Positions 56,762-64,000 of a stretch of 64,000 bases of DNA are shown piece after piece. Below the pieces are notes generated by a model. The model was not told where the DNA came from and searched no databases. It saw nothing but the letters and a program-made list of their open reading frames with translations. Made by a program: the position numbers and the translations under genes. The DNA is from Candidatus Poribacteria bacterium (GTDB taxonomy: Bacteria > Poribacteria > WGA-4E > WGA-3G): NCBI GenBank assembly GCA_022819945.1, contig JAJEGI010000013.1, forward strand, positions 1-64,000, written 5' to 3'. The number at the start of each line of letters is the position of its first letter. The first letter of the stretch is position 1.

Positions 56762-56790
56762 TGGACATCAAACGGGTTGTGTGGTATACT
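56762..56790 (+). promoter_or_regulatory. Sigma-70-type promoter of the mazF module
   Basis: TGGACA (56762-56767), 17-bp spacer, TATACT (56785-56790), about 35 nt before the 43-aa gene. Confidence 0.55.
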
Positions 56791-56825
56791 AAACATTGAA
56801 ACTTCTGACGCACACGGAGCACATT

Positions 56826-56957
56826 ATGCCAAATATTACAGAAATGAACGCTACTGAATTCCGCGAATTGCTCCACACGCTCGTCAACGAGGAACTGTTC
56901 AAATCGCGGGAACGTCTTGCTGCACTACTTGCTAAGGATAGTCCGCAAGAGGCATGA
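56826..56957 (+). CDS. Small 43-aa protein upstream of the mazF module
   Basis: 43 aa. ATG 56826 follows CGGAG and a promoter. MPNITEMNATEFRELLHTLV suggests one amphipathic helix with a ribbon-like start; no family is recognised. It ends 16 bases before the putative antitoxin, on the same strand, and is probably in the same transcript. It could be a DNA-binding antitoxin part. Confidence 0.55.
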   Translation: MPNITEMNATEFRELLHTLVNEELFKSRERLAALLAKDSPQEA

Positions 56958-56973
56958 GAAACGGAGGTGCCAG

Positions 56974-57195
56974 ATGCATACAACCCCACAAAACATATTA
57001 GAGGCATTCAACCAACTTCCTGAGATTGAAAAGCATGCGATCGCCTCTGAAATCATAAAGCAGGTGGCTCTGCTGGATATTCCACCTTTGACAGATGAAG
57101 CACTCACGGAAATTGCTGACGCACTTTTCGTTGAACACGACAAAATGGAGGCAGAGGATGCCGAAGCAAAATCGAGGGGAAGTCTGGCTGGTTGA
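56974..57195 (+). CDS. Putative antitoxin of the MazF pair
   Basis: 73 aa. GGAGG (56963-56967) lies 6 nt before ATG 56974. Helical, with LEAFNQLPEIEKHAIASEII and an acidic end (EALTEIADALFVEHDKME). This fits the N-terminal DNA-binding plus acidic C-terminal toxin-neutralising layout. It overlaps the mazF-like gene by 38 bases. Confidence 0.65.
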   Translation: MHTTPQNILEAFNQLPEIEKHAIASEIIKQVALLDIPPLTDEALTEIADALFVEHDKMEAEDAEAKSRGSLAG

Positions 57196-57472
57196 TCTCG
57201 GAATGGTAGCCAAAGTCAGACCTTGTCTCGTCATTAGTATCCCTGCTCGCGTCCAAGACCGCGCGCTTGTCACCGTTGTGACGCATACAACGAGTACACG
57301 TGGTTCAAGATTTGAGATTTCTATAAAAACGAGATTTCTGGATACCGGTGTTTTCGATGCACAAAGCCTGGTCACTGTCTCAGAAGCGAAGTTCTTGAGA
57401 AAATTAGGGAATCTGCAGCCTGAGCAATTATCCGTAGTCGAAGATGCGGTGCGCCAATGCCCAAAACTCTAA
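57158..57472 (+). CDS. MazF/PemK-family mRNA interferase toxin
   Basis: 104 aa. ATG 57158 follows GCAGAGG. RGEVWLVDLGMVAKVRP is the conserved opening of MazF-type endoribonucleases. VRPCLVISIPARVQDRALVT, RFEISIKTRFLDTGV and VSEAKFLRKLGNL follow the family order. It would cut single-stranded RNA to stop growth unless bound by the upstream protein. The short loop after WLVDLG (no GxE-x-G block) resembles the shorter PemK-like branch. Confidence 0.85.
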   Translation: MPKQNRGEVWLVDLGMVAKVRPCLVISIPARVQDRALVTVVTHTTSTRGSRFEISIKTRFLDTGVFDAQSLVTVSEAKFLRKLGNLQPEQLSVVEDAVRQCPKL

Positions 57473-57611
57473 CAAGGCGGGACACTCACACTCGGAGCAT
57501 CTAAATAGGTTAGGAAGGCATCGCCGAGAGTCTCCACGTCTGTCCCAATATGTACTAACTCCTAAAGGATGCACTCCGTTTGAGGAAGTCGCCAAAGAAT
57601 TTAGGATGAAA

Positions 57612-58637
57612 TTAAATATCTATCCGATACACACGAGTGGCCGTGTCATGAAATAGCGCAGCACGTTCATCATCCGAATACTCCGATGACAACCGTTTGA
57701 AGGCGTTATACATCACATTGTAGGAGAACGAAACCTTATCAACCGGAAAGTTGCTTTCAAACATACACCGCTCCGGACCGAATTGCTCAATACAATAATT
57801 CATAAAAGGTGCGATAGATACCGCCAATTCTTCAGAACCGATCGGTTTTTCTCGCTCGTGCCAATCAAAACCGGTACGCGGCATCCCGATACCACCCAGT
57901 TTCATGTGAACATTTGGACACGCCGCCACACCAGCGATACCGCTCCGCCAATCCGCTAACACTTCATCATCTCGACCACCGTAAGGACCAACACGCAGCA
58001 AACCGCCAATATGATTAAGGATAATCGTCAAATCGGGTACGGCTCTCGCGAAATCGGCGAGTTCACGGAGTTGTGGAAAAAATAACCACGCCTCAAAAGA
58101 CATCCCCATACCTGCCAGTACCCGTGCCCCCGCCCGAAAATCCTCACGTCCCAGTTGTCCCGCTGTTCTGTATGCGGAAGTACCGCCTATCTCCGGGTGC
58201 GGATCCGAGGTGACAGAGTGTCGGATACCCCGAAACCGATTCGGACTCGCTGCCTGCAAGGCTTCTAAGACCGGCTCAACGCGTTCACCCAAATTTAGGT
58301 TCGCGTGCCCGACAATCGCAGCGGCAGCACGACTCTCACCGTATAAACCGCTCGCACTCGCAGCCGCCAGGCCTTGCACAAACTCGACTTCTCCGACAGG
58401 ACGCATCTCCTCCGGCCCATCAGCACGATACATCGCTCGCGCCTCAACAAATACAGTGGAACGCACGTTGTGTCCGCTATCAATATCCGCAATTAACTCG
58501 TGGAGCAGATACCGTTGGTAAGGGATGCGTTCAGTTCGGAAATCCCAAAAATGGTGATGTGGATCGCAAATTGGCAATTCAGGTTCCAGTGTCGGTTCTT
58601 CAGTTAAAGCGAGCCAGTCGTTGCCTCCAAATGGCAT
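57612..58637 (-). CDS. Amidohydrolase (amidohydrolase_2 family)
   Basis: 341 aa. CDPHHHFWDFR is the metal-binding His pair of this branch, which includes lactonases and 2-pyrone-4,6-dicarboxylate hydrolase. LTIILNHIGG, VHMKLGGIG and CMFESNFPVDK follow as the later barrel strands, the last with the Asp that activates water. A TIM-barrel hydrolase of lactones or cyclic amides is likely; substrate unknown. A promoter lies at 58693-58721. Confidence 0.88.
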   Translation of the reverse strand: MPFGGNDWLALTEEPTLEPELPICDPHHHFWDFRTERIPYQRYLLHELIADIDSGHNVRSTVFVEARAMYRADGPEEMRPVGEVEFVQGLAAASASGLYGESRAAAAIVGHANLNLGERVEPVLEALQAASPNRFRGIRHSVTSDPHPEIGGTSAYRTAGQLGREDFRAGARVLAGMGMSFEAWLFFPQLRELADFARAVPDLTIILNHIGGLLRVGPYGGRDDEVLADWRSGIAGVAACPNVHMKLGGIGMPRTGFDWHEREKPIGSEELAVSIAPFMNYCIEQFGPERCMFESNFPVDKVSFSYNVMYNAFKRLSSEYSDDERAALFHDTATRVYRIDI

Positions 58638-58692
58638 AGAAACACCTCAGTCTTTGTAGTTTTCAGATGGAGCGTTATATCTCTTTGTCTCC

Positions 58693-58721
58693 ACTGTAGG
58701 CTATCAGCGGATTTTTGTCAA
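58693..58721 (-). promoter_or_regulatory. Sigma-70-type promoter of the amidohydrolase
   Basis: On the minus strand TTGACA, 17-bp spacer, TACAGT, about 50 nt before the ATG. Confidence 0.6.
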
Positions 58722-58947
58722 ACACTTTTTAGCACCGCTTTCTGTAGGTACTAAACTTTGGACAGTTTCTATGTGGATCATGATATGTTTTCACCGCTTG
58801 GGGGTGTCCAACTTTTTTTAAGGGATGCACCGACAATATACGTCCTATAAAAGAAAGTTCGCGAGCGCATCTAAAGTTATTGTATCGAAAGAACCCCTTT
58901 ACAACTTTACAAACTTTACGGACTTCAAACTTTCCAATATACTTCTC

Positions 58948-58976
58948 TTGCTCATGAAACGTTTTTGTGGCATAAT
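58948..58976 (+). promoter_or_regulatory. Sigma-70-type promoter of the propeller gene
   Basis: TTGCTC, 17-bp spacer, CATAAT, about 55 nt before ATG 59037. Confidence 0.55.
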
Positions 58977-59036
58977 ATGCTACCACACAGTGAAGCGATT
59001 CTTAAAATTAACTTCGGTGAAGGGGTAACCTAAAAA

Positions 59037-62000
59037 ATGATGAACCGGTTAGATAACAGCGATCCTCCGATTTCGTTTAAAAACTTAAAACGCAACTACA
59101 AACGTTCCTCCATTGCCTGGGTTGTATGTCTCCTACTGCTATTTCCCCTCCTTATGATTACCGGTTGTGGTCCATTGATGACGACCGATCCGCAGTCCGG
59201 TGCGCCGCTTACAGATTCCGATACAAATTCTCGCCCTGAAAAAATATGGCCCCTGAAACGGACGCTCGTCAGCAACGAAGTCAACTGTATTGCAGCCGAT
59301 TCCGACAATGTATGGATTGCGACAGCGCGCGGCGTTTCGCGCTGGGAACGTCAGCAGGATCAGTGGCTACACTATACCATGGAAGATGGGTTAGCAAACG
59401 ATATGGTAAACGCCGTCGCTGTTGATGGGCAATGGGTCTGGTTCGCTACCGATGAAGGGGTCAGTCGCTACGATACCCTAACAAATACCTTTGCGACCTT
59501 CCGAACAATTGATGGTTTAGCGAGCGATCAAGTCTCCTCTATCGCAGTGGATGGAAACTACGTCTGGTTCGGGACATCCGAAGGGCTAAACCGGTATGAT
59601 AAAACAATTGATAGTTGGGCGGTACGCACCCGGAAAGACGGTTTAGTCAGCAAAATAATTACAACCATCGCTGTCGAACCAGAATACGTCTGGGTCGGCA
59701 CCGATAGAGAAATTAACCCCGATCCACACGGATGGGATGAGGACCCAAGATTCAGCAGAGGCGGCGTGAGCCGCTACCATCGAGATACCGATTCTTGGAA
59801 CAATTACACAAAATCGGATGGATTGATAGACAGCGAGATCGCTACCATCGCAGTGGACGACAACAGCGTCTGGTTTGGCACACAAAACAAGGGCGTCAGT
59901 CAATACAATCAAGTTGACCAGACCTTCATCAAAACCTATACGAAAACCGATCTCCTGAAAAGTAATATGATTACCTCTATCCGTTCAGATGGATTCCAAG
60001 TCTGGTTCGGGACTGCTAATGCAGGAGTCCATCGGTTCATTAAGCCCGTCAATACCTGGGTGCATTACACCAAAGCAGATGGATTGTCAAGCAATCATGT
60101 CAGCTGGATTACCACGCACGGGAATGACGTCTGGTTTGCAAGTAAAGAGGATGGGGTCAGTCGTTTTGATAAAGTAACCGGCGAATGGACAATTTACAAA
60201 CAAGCCGATTTTCTCGCCGACAACGATGTCCGCGATATAACACGCGATGCCAATGGAAACCTTTGGGTAGCAACAGTGGCAGGGATTTCGGTCTACACCC
60301 CGCAAACGCGCAGTTGGGAAATCATCTCTAAAGAAGACGGGCTACCGACACCTTATATCACTTCAATACTCATTAGCCATCAGTCATCAGTTACCAGTGG
60401 TCAGTTAAGAGATGTACCTATTGAACCAGAGGCCCCTACGGATAACCGACAACTGAAAACCGATAACTATTCCGTCTGGATTGGGAGTGATCGCGGGCTT
60501 GGCACACGGATGTATGGAGGCAATGAATGGACTTTTCGTACGCCACGCAATAGTGGTCAGTTAAGAGATGTACCTATTGAACCAGAGGCCCCTACGGATA
60601 ACCGACAACTGAAAACCGATAACTATTCCTACGGTGAAGCCTTTGTCACAACAATCGATGCTGACGCGGCACAATCCAAGTCTGTGATCTGGATCGGCAC
60701 CAGCTTGGGACCCGCCATGTATGACCCAACATCCCAAGAATGGACGCAGCTCACACTCCCGGATGCTCCCAAAAATCCGCTGATAGTATCTGTCCTGGCG
60801 CATCAGGAAAGCGTCTGGTTCGGCGGCGCGGAAGGTATTTGGCGATATTCAATCGCCGATAAGAAGATGCACCCTACTGCCGATGGTCTTCCCAATCTCA
60901 ATGTTAATGTCTTGTTATCCACAGGTGAAACAGGAAACGAAGAAACGCTATGGGCGGGAACAGGTAAAGGCATCGCGAAATATGACAGCACCCGCCAGCG
61001 GTGGGTACCGTTGGCCCCCAGTAATATTGAGAAGTATGATCAATTACCCTCCCCCAATGTGACAGCACTCGCCTTTCGAGATGGCATCCTCTGGATCGGC
61101 ACACCCCACGGTTTGGGAAGTTATACAATCGCTTCCGATACTTGGAATTCTCTCTCAAATATACCCTATAACATCCGCGACATCTTGTGTGGTGAAGATG
61201 AAACCCTCTGGCTGGCGACAGATATAGGCGTTGTTGAATATCATCACCATAAAAAAAGCCAAACCGTAGTCCGTAATGTAATGGAGGACGGGTCTACGGA
61301 GAAGCACTTGAAAGTATCAACCCACCTCACCGAACCGCAAGGAAATACAAAAAATGTAATGGAGGACGGTTCTACGGAGCAGCACTTGAAAACCCCAAGT
61401 CAACTCACCGAACCGCAAGGAAATATAAAAGTCGAACCGCAAGGAAATATAAAAATACATCAATCCCGTCCAGTGCGGGAACCGTTCCTTGAAACCCGGG
61501 TCTCACACATCAAATTTGATGGCGATTATATCTGGTTCAATAACTGGCGAGCTTCCCCGAACGGCAGTATTGTACGATTTCACCGTCCCACACAGACGTG
61601 GCGGCGGTTCACGCGCTTAGATATCCTCCAGTCCACCCAAAAAAGATCCATGACATTTGTCCGGTGGACCTATGTAGATACAGATGCAGTCTGGTTCACC
61701 ACAGACTACGGCATCCTCCGCTACGATAAAATGGCGGATACCTGGCGACATTTTACAACAGAAGACGGACTCTCTACAGACGATGTAAATAAAATTGCTG
61801 TCAGCGAGCAGAGCGTCTGGGTCATTCCGATGATAGGCCTCGAGCTAAACCATTATAGTAAAGCAACTGGAACATGGGACATCGTTGAAGAAGAAGGACA
61901 CCGTGAAATTGAGACCATAAAATCACTCGGCGTTGATGGACCGAACGTCTGGTTCGCCTCTGGACGCGGGCTGACGCGTTACAATGAGATCACCAATGAA

Positions 62001-63575
62001 TGGAAAAATTTCGGACCAAGAGATGGACTCGCGGGTAGAGGCGCCGAATGGATTACTGTAGATGACGATTTCATCTGGGTCGCACGCTCCGAGTGGGACA
62101 GAGGCAGCAACCGGCCCTTGTCACGATACGATAAAAAAACAAAAAAATGGACGACCTTTTCAACGAATGACGTGCTCGCTGCAAAAACCATTAGGCGCAT
62201 TATTGCAGCTGAGAACGACGTCTGGATACTCTACAGACCCTGGGACGACGCAGGCGTCACCCGATACGACCGACGTACAAAGGAGTGGACAACCATCCGA
62301 TCCGGGCGCGGAACGCTTGAACTCGCAGCCGATGACGATTATCTCTGGTTAGCCGCACCTAACGAAGGGCTACGACGATTTCACTTCGCCTCCGGCACTT
62401 GGGAAACTTTTAAAGATATCAAAGGACTGCTCCATAACCATGTCGGCGAATATGGACTCGCAGTCGATGAAGACTATGTTTGGGTCGGCACCTTGCGCGG
62501 GCTCTCTCGGTATGATAAGCGGAAAGAATCCTGGACACCTTTAACCGCGCTACCAACCCTTATTGGACGCACCGTCCGGACAGTAGATACAGATGAACGT
62601 TTCGTCTGGGTCGGGACCGACAAAGGGATGTCCCGCTACGATAAGGTCTTAGGGAACTGGAAGAATTACCGGCAGGAGGGCGGCTCCGAAAATATAGAAA
62701 CCCACGGCGGCCATTGGCACCAACATGGACGCAAAAAGAAAGGCTCCCTCTCCGACAACGTAGTCAGCTCTATCGTAACAGATGAACAATATGTCTGGGT
62801 CGGCACACGCGACGGCGCAAATCGTTTTGATAAGATCGCCCTACAGTGGGATCAGTACAAAACACATCACGGGCTGCCCGCAAATAATGTGACTTCTGTC
62901 AGCAGCGACGGCGATAGCATCTGGGTCGGCACGAATTCCGGGATCGGAAAGTATCCGCGCACTGCCGATGACCTCAACGCTTGGATTACCTATACATCCG
63001 GGACAGAGATCCAGCCTTCCGCTGTGTCTAAAGAATTCGCTGAATCCCTGGTTACCGACCAAATTTGGTGCATCACGGCAAGTAAAAAACACGTCTGGGT
63101 CGGCACACGCCGAGGGGTCAGCAGATACGACATCAGTCGAGACATCTGGAAAACAATCACCGTCGAAGATGGACTTGCCAGCGATGAAGTCAGTTGTATC
63201 GCTATTGATGGCGACAACGTCTGGTTCGGTAGCGACCTCGGCGTAACGCTCTATAATCAAAAAACTGAGGTCTGGGCTGCCTATACCACTGACGATGGGC
63301 TTGCCAGCAACAAGGTTACCACTATCGGGGTTGATGGCGCAGAGGTATGGATCGGCACCTACAACGCAGGCGTCAGCCGCTTTGATCAGTTAACAAATAG
63401 TTGGACAACTTACACCCGAGACGACGGGCTCGCACATAACGGGATCCTCTCTATGTCTATTGATAGGAACTACGTCTGGGTCGGCACATATCGTGGATTG
63501 AGTCGTTTCGATAAACGCACAGGCATCTGGACAGTCTTCACAGAGGTCTACGGACCGGAAGATATTTTGAGGTGA
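59037..63575 (+). CDS. Giant propeller-repeat lipoprotein (two-component-regulator propeller type)
   Basis: 1512 aa. A signal peptide ends in the lipobox LMITGC. The rest is about 29 copies of a repeat in which DDNSVWFGTQNKGVSQYN-like segments alternate with an aromatic turn and DGL-x-N-x-V-x-x-I. These are beta-propeller blades of the Reg_prop kind seen in hybrid sensor kinases, but here no kinase follows. It must fold as several propellers anchored at the surface, probably binding glycans or proteins. Two 26-residue insertions derived from dispersed repeats interrupt the blades (60396-60629 and 61275-61450). GAAGGGGT precedes ATG 59037. Confidence 0.85.
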   Translation: MMNRLDNSDPPISFKNLKRNYKRSSIAWVVCLLLLFPLLMITGCGPLMTTDPQSGAPLTDSDTNSRPEKIWPLKRTLVSNEVNCIAADSDNVWIATARGVSRWERQQDQWLHYTMEDGLANDMVNAVAVDGQWVWFATDEGVSRYDTLTNTFATFRTIDGLASDQVSSIAVDGNYVWFGTSEGLNRYDKTIDSWAVRTRKDGLVSKIITTIAVEPEYVWVGTDREINPDPHGWDEDPRFSRGGVSRYHRDTDSWNNYTKSDGLIDSEIATIAVDDNSVWFGTQNKGVSQYNQVDQTFIKTYTKTDLLKSNMITSIRSDGFQVWFGTANAGVHRFIKPVNTWVHYTKADGLSSNHVSWITTHGNDVWFASKEDGVSRFDKVTGEWTIYKQADFLADNDVRDITRDANGNLWVATVAGISVYTPQTRSWEIISKEDGLPTPYITSILISHQSSVTSGQLRDVPIEPEAPTDNRQLKTDNYSVWIGSDRGLGTRMYGGNEWTFRTPRNSGQLRDVPIEPEAPTDNRQLKTDNYSYGEAFVTTIDADAAQSKSVIWIGTSLGPAMYDPTSQEWTQLTLPDAPKNPLIVSVLAHQESVWFGGAEGIWRYSIADKKMHPTADGLPNLNVNVLLSTGETGNEETLWAGTGKGIAKYDSTRQRWVPLAPSNIEKYDQLPSPNVTALAFRDGILWIGTPHGLGSYTIASDTWNSLSNIPYNIRDILCGEDETLWLATDIGVVEYHHHKKSQTVVRNVMEDGSTEKHLKVSTHLTEPQGNTKNVMEDGSTEQHLKTPSQLTEPQGNIKVEPQGNIKIHQSRPVREPFLETRVSHIKFDGDYIWFNNWRASPNGSIVRFHRPTQTWRRFTRLDILQSTQKRSMTFVRWTYVDTDAVWFTTDYGILRYDKMADTWRHFTTEDGLSTDDVNKIAVSEQSVWVIPMIGLELNHYSKATGTWDIVEEEGHREIETIKSLGVDGPNVWFASGRGLTRYNEITNEWKNFGPRDGLAGRGAEWITVDDDFIWVARSEWDRGSNRPLSRYDKKTKKWTTFSTNDVLAAKTIRRIIAAENDVWILYRPWDDAGVTRYDRRTKEWTTIRSGRGTLELAADDDYLWLAAPNEGLRRFHFASGTWETFKDIKGLLHNHVGEYGLAVDEDYVWVGTLRGLSRYDKRKESWTPLTALPTLIGRTVRTVDTDERFVWVGTDKGMSRYDKVLGNWKNYRQEGGSENIETHGGHWHQHGRKKKGSLSDNVVSSIVTDEQYVWVGTRDGANRFDKIALQWDQYKTHHGLPANNVTSVSSDGDSIWVGTNSGIGKYPRTADDLNAWITYTSGTEIQPSAVSKEFAESLVTDQIWCITASKKHVWVGTRRGVSRYDISRDIWKTITVEDGLASDEVSCIAIDGDNVWFGSDLGVTLYNQKTEVWAAYTTDDGLASNKVTTIGVDGAEVWIGTYNAGVSRFDQLTNSWTTYTRDDGLAHNGILSMSIDRNYVWVGTYRGLSRFDKRTGIWTVFTEVYGPEDILR
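60396..60629 (+). repeat. Two identical 78-bp repeats inside the propeller gene
   Basis: AGTGGTCAGTTAAGAGATGT and the following 58 bases occur at 60396-60473 and again, unchanged, at 60552-60629. Each encodes the same 26 residues (SGQLRDVPIEPEAPTDNR, then QLKTDNYS), in frame. The sequence CAGTTAAG...CGATAAC belongs to the dispersed repeat family seen in intergenic DNA. Confidence 0.9.
61275..61450 (+). repeat. 78-bp tandem repeat inside the propeller gene
   Basis: AATGTAATGGAGGACGG starts at 61275 and 61353, exactly 78 bp apart, followed by a 24-bp partial unit (GTCGAACCGCAAGGAAATAT). It encodes NVMEDGSTEKHLKVSTH-like residues in frame. No propeller motif is present in these 60 codons. Confidence 0.9.
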
Positions 63576-63579
63576 AGAT

Positions 63580-63706
63580 AGTTATCAGAGAAGGAGTCAT
63601 CAGTTTTCAGTTATCGGTTTTCAGTTAAGAAGTATGCTGTGGTAGGTACACCAAAATCAACTGCCACAAGATATTAACTGTTAACTGTTAACTGTTAACT
63701 GGAAAC
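63580..63706. repeat. Dispersed CAGTTATCAG-type repeat
   Basis: GTCATCAGTTTTCAGTTATC and GGTTTTCAGTTAAG, then TTAACTG three times in a row, directly between the propeller gene and the last gene. The last gene has no other ribosome site. Confidence 0.8.
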
Positions 63707-63712
63707 TATTTT

Positions 63713-64000
63713 ATGGCAATAAATACAGGTACCCACAAGTACCTAATCCCCGGCTTTCTCCTCTTACTGTTAAACTGCTCACTGGTGTTCCATGCGGATG
63801 CAGAGGACGTATACAGCCTATTTGGAAAATTATTCCTTTCCGGACGCGTCGAATACGATTTCACAAACAGACGAAACTTCCTCGCTGATACAGAGGAAGA
63901 ACGCGTCAGGCAGGACAACTTTGATTTTGACCGTATCTTTCGGCGCGGCTTCCACAGTGTTATGGTAATCGAGGAAACCGCAGGCAGCGTCAAAAATATC
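63713..64000 (+). CDS. Secreted protein, 5' part only
   Basis: At least 96 codons, cut by the window end. A signal segment (YLIPGFLLLLLNCSLVFHADA) is followed by VYSLFGKLFLSGRVEYDFT and NFLADTEEERVRQDNFD. The later FDFDRIFRRGF is charged. No family recognised. Possibly a surface beta-barrel or capsule-related protein (guess). ATG 63713 follows repeat DNA (TTAACTG x3), so its true start is uncertain. Confidence 0.6.
   Translation, partial: MAINTGTHKYLIPGFLLLLLNCSLVFHADAEDVYSLFGKLFLSGRVEYDFTNRRNFLADTEEERVRQDNFDFDRIFRRGFHSVMVIEETAGSVKNI

Larger units (their letters stand above)
58638..59036. other. Intergenic region between divergent genes
   Basis: About 400 bases with two promoters back to back (58693 minus, 58948 plus). 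A ACAACTTTACAAACTTTACG stretch (near 58900) looks like a short internal repeat. I see nothing else. Confidence 0.55.

Overview
The window starts in the 3' part of a 23S rRNA gene, followed by a 5S rRNA and its terminator, and then carries about 45 genes on both strands. No single marker fixes the species. Several traits point to an uncultivated, sponge- or seawater-type bacterium, most likely Candidatus Poribacteria: giant secreted proteins ending in a YPNPFNP-type sorting domain, many lipoproteins, a sulfatase, an enolase-superfamily acid-sugar dehydratase, amidohydrolase and Gfo/Idh/MocA genes, and intergenic regions full of short dispersed repeats. This is inference from gene content, not proof. 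Many promoters read as near-consensus sigma-70 sites with a 17-base spacer.

Layout. 1-660: rRNA. 1053-9252 (+): lipoproteins, including three tandem paralogues with Gly/Glu/His tails, an IS200/IS605-like remnant, a carbohydrate-binding protein, an FMN-binding protein and a secreted zinc protease. 9264-10574 (+): FAD oxidoreductase. 10592-17843 (-): a five-gene cassette of two periplasmic-binding/OmpA fusions, a von Willebrand A (VWA) protein, a membrane coiled-coil protein and an unknown protein with an HDxxGH motif; a DUF4159 gene lies just upstream. 19111-25315: phosphodiester glycosidase, purB, an alpha/beta hydrolase, a toxin-antitoxin-like pair beside a duplicated lysA 3' end, and lysA. 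25316-31434: repeat-rich DNA, an A+T-rich cadherin-like lipoprotein, an acid-sugar dehydratase, a GxxExxY/DUF805 cassette bounded by 40-bp inverted repeats, and a sulfatase.

31983-38277: a 1130-aa protein resembling an inactivated iron-sulfur helicase, convergent with a SNF2-SWIM helicase, then a TonB-like VWA protein. 38345-43479: a methyltransferase, a sugar-type dehydrogenase and a remarkable 1042-aa fusion ending in an Eis-like GNAT-GNAT-SCP2 unit. 43609-46766: a broken nucleoside hydrolase, an agarase-like barrel protein, a coiled-coil protein and a LamG remnant. 47193-54215: a 2340-aa secreted protein with beta-propellers, CARDB, PPC, cohesin, metallopeptidase and dockerin parts. 54225-58637: DprA-like, TPR, a dead PIN toxin, a MazF module and an amidohydrolase. 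59037-63575: a 1512-aa propeller lipoprotein. The last gene runs off the window.

Most products look secreted, lipid-anchored or membrane-bound, so the region appears devoted to the cell surface and glycan breakdown, with housekeeping genes (purB, lysA, dprA-like) between. Short repeats have entered coding sequence in frame in at least three genes, and several pseudogenes show active genome erosion.
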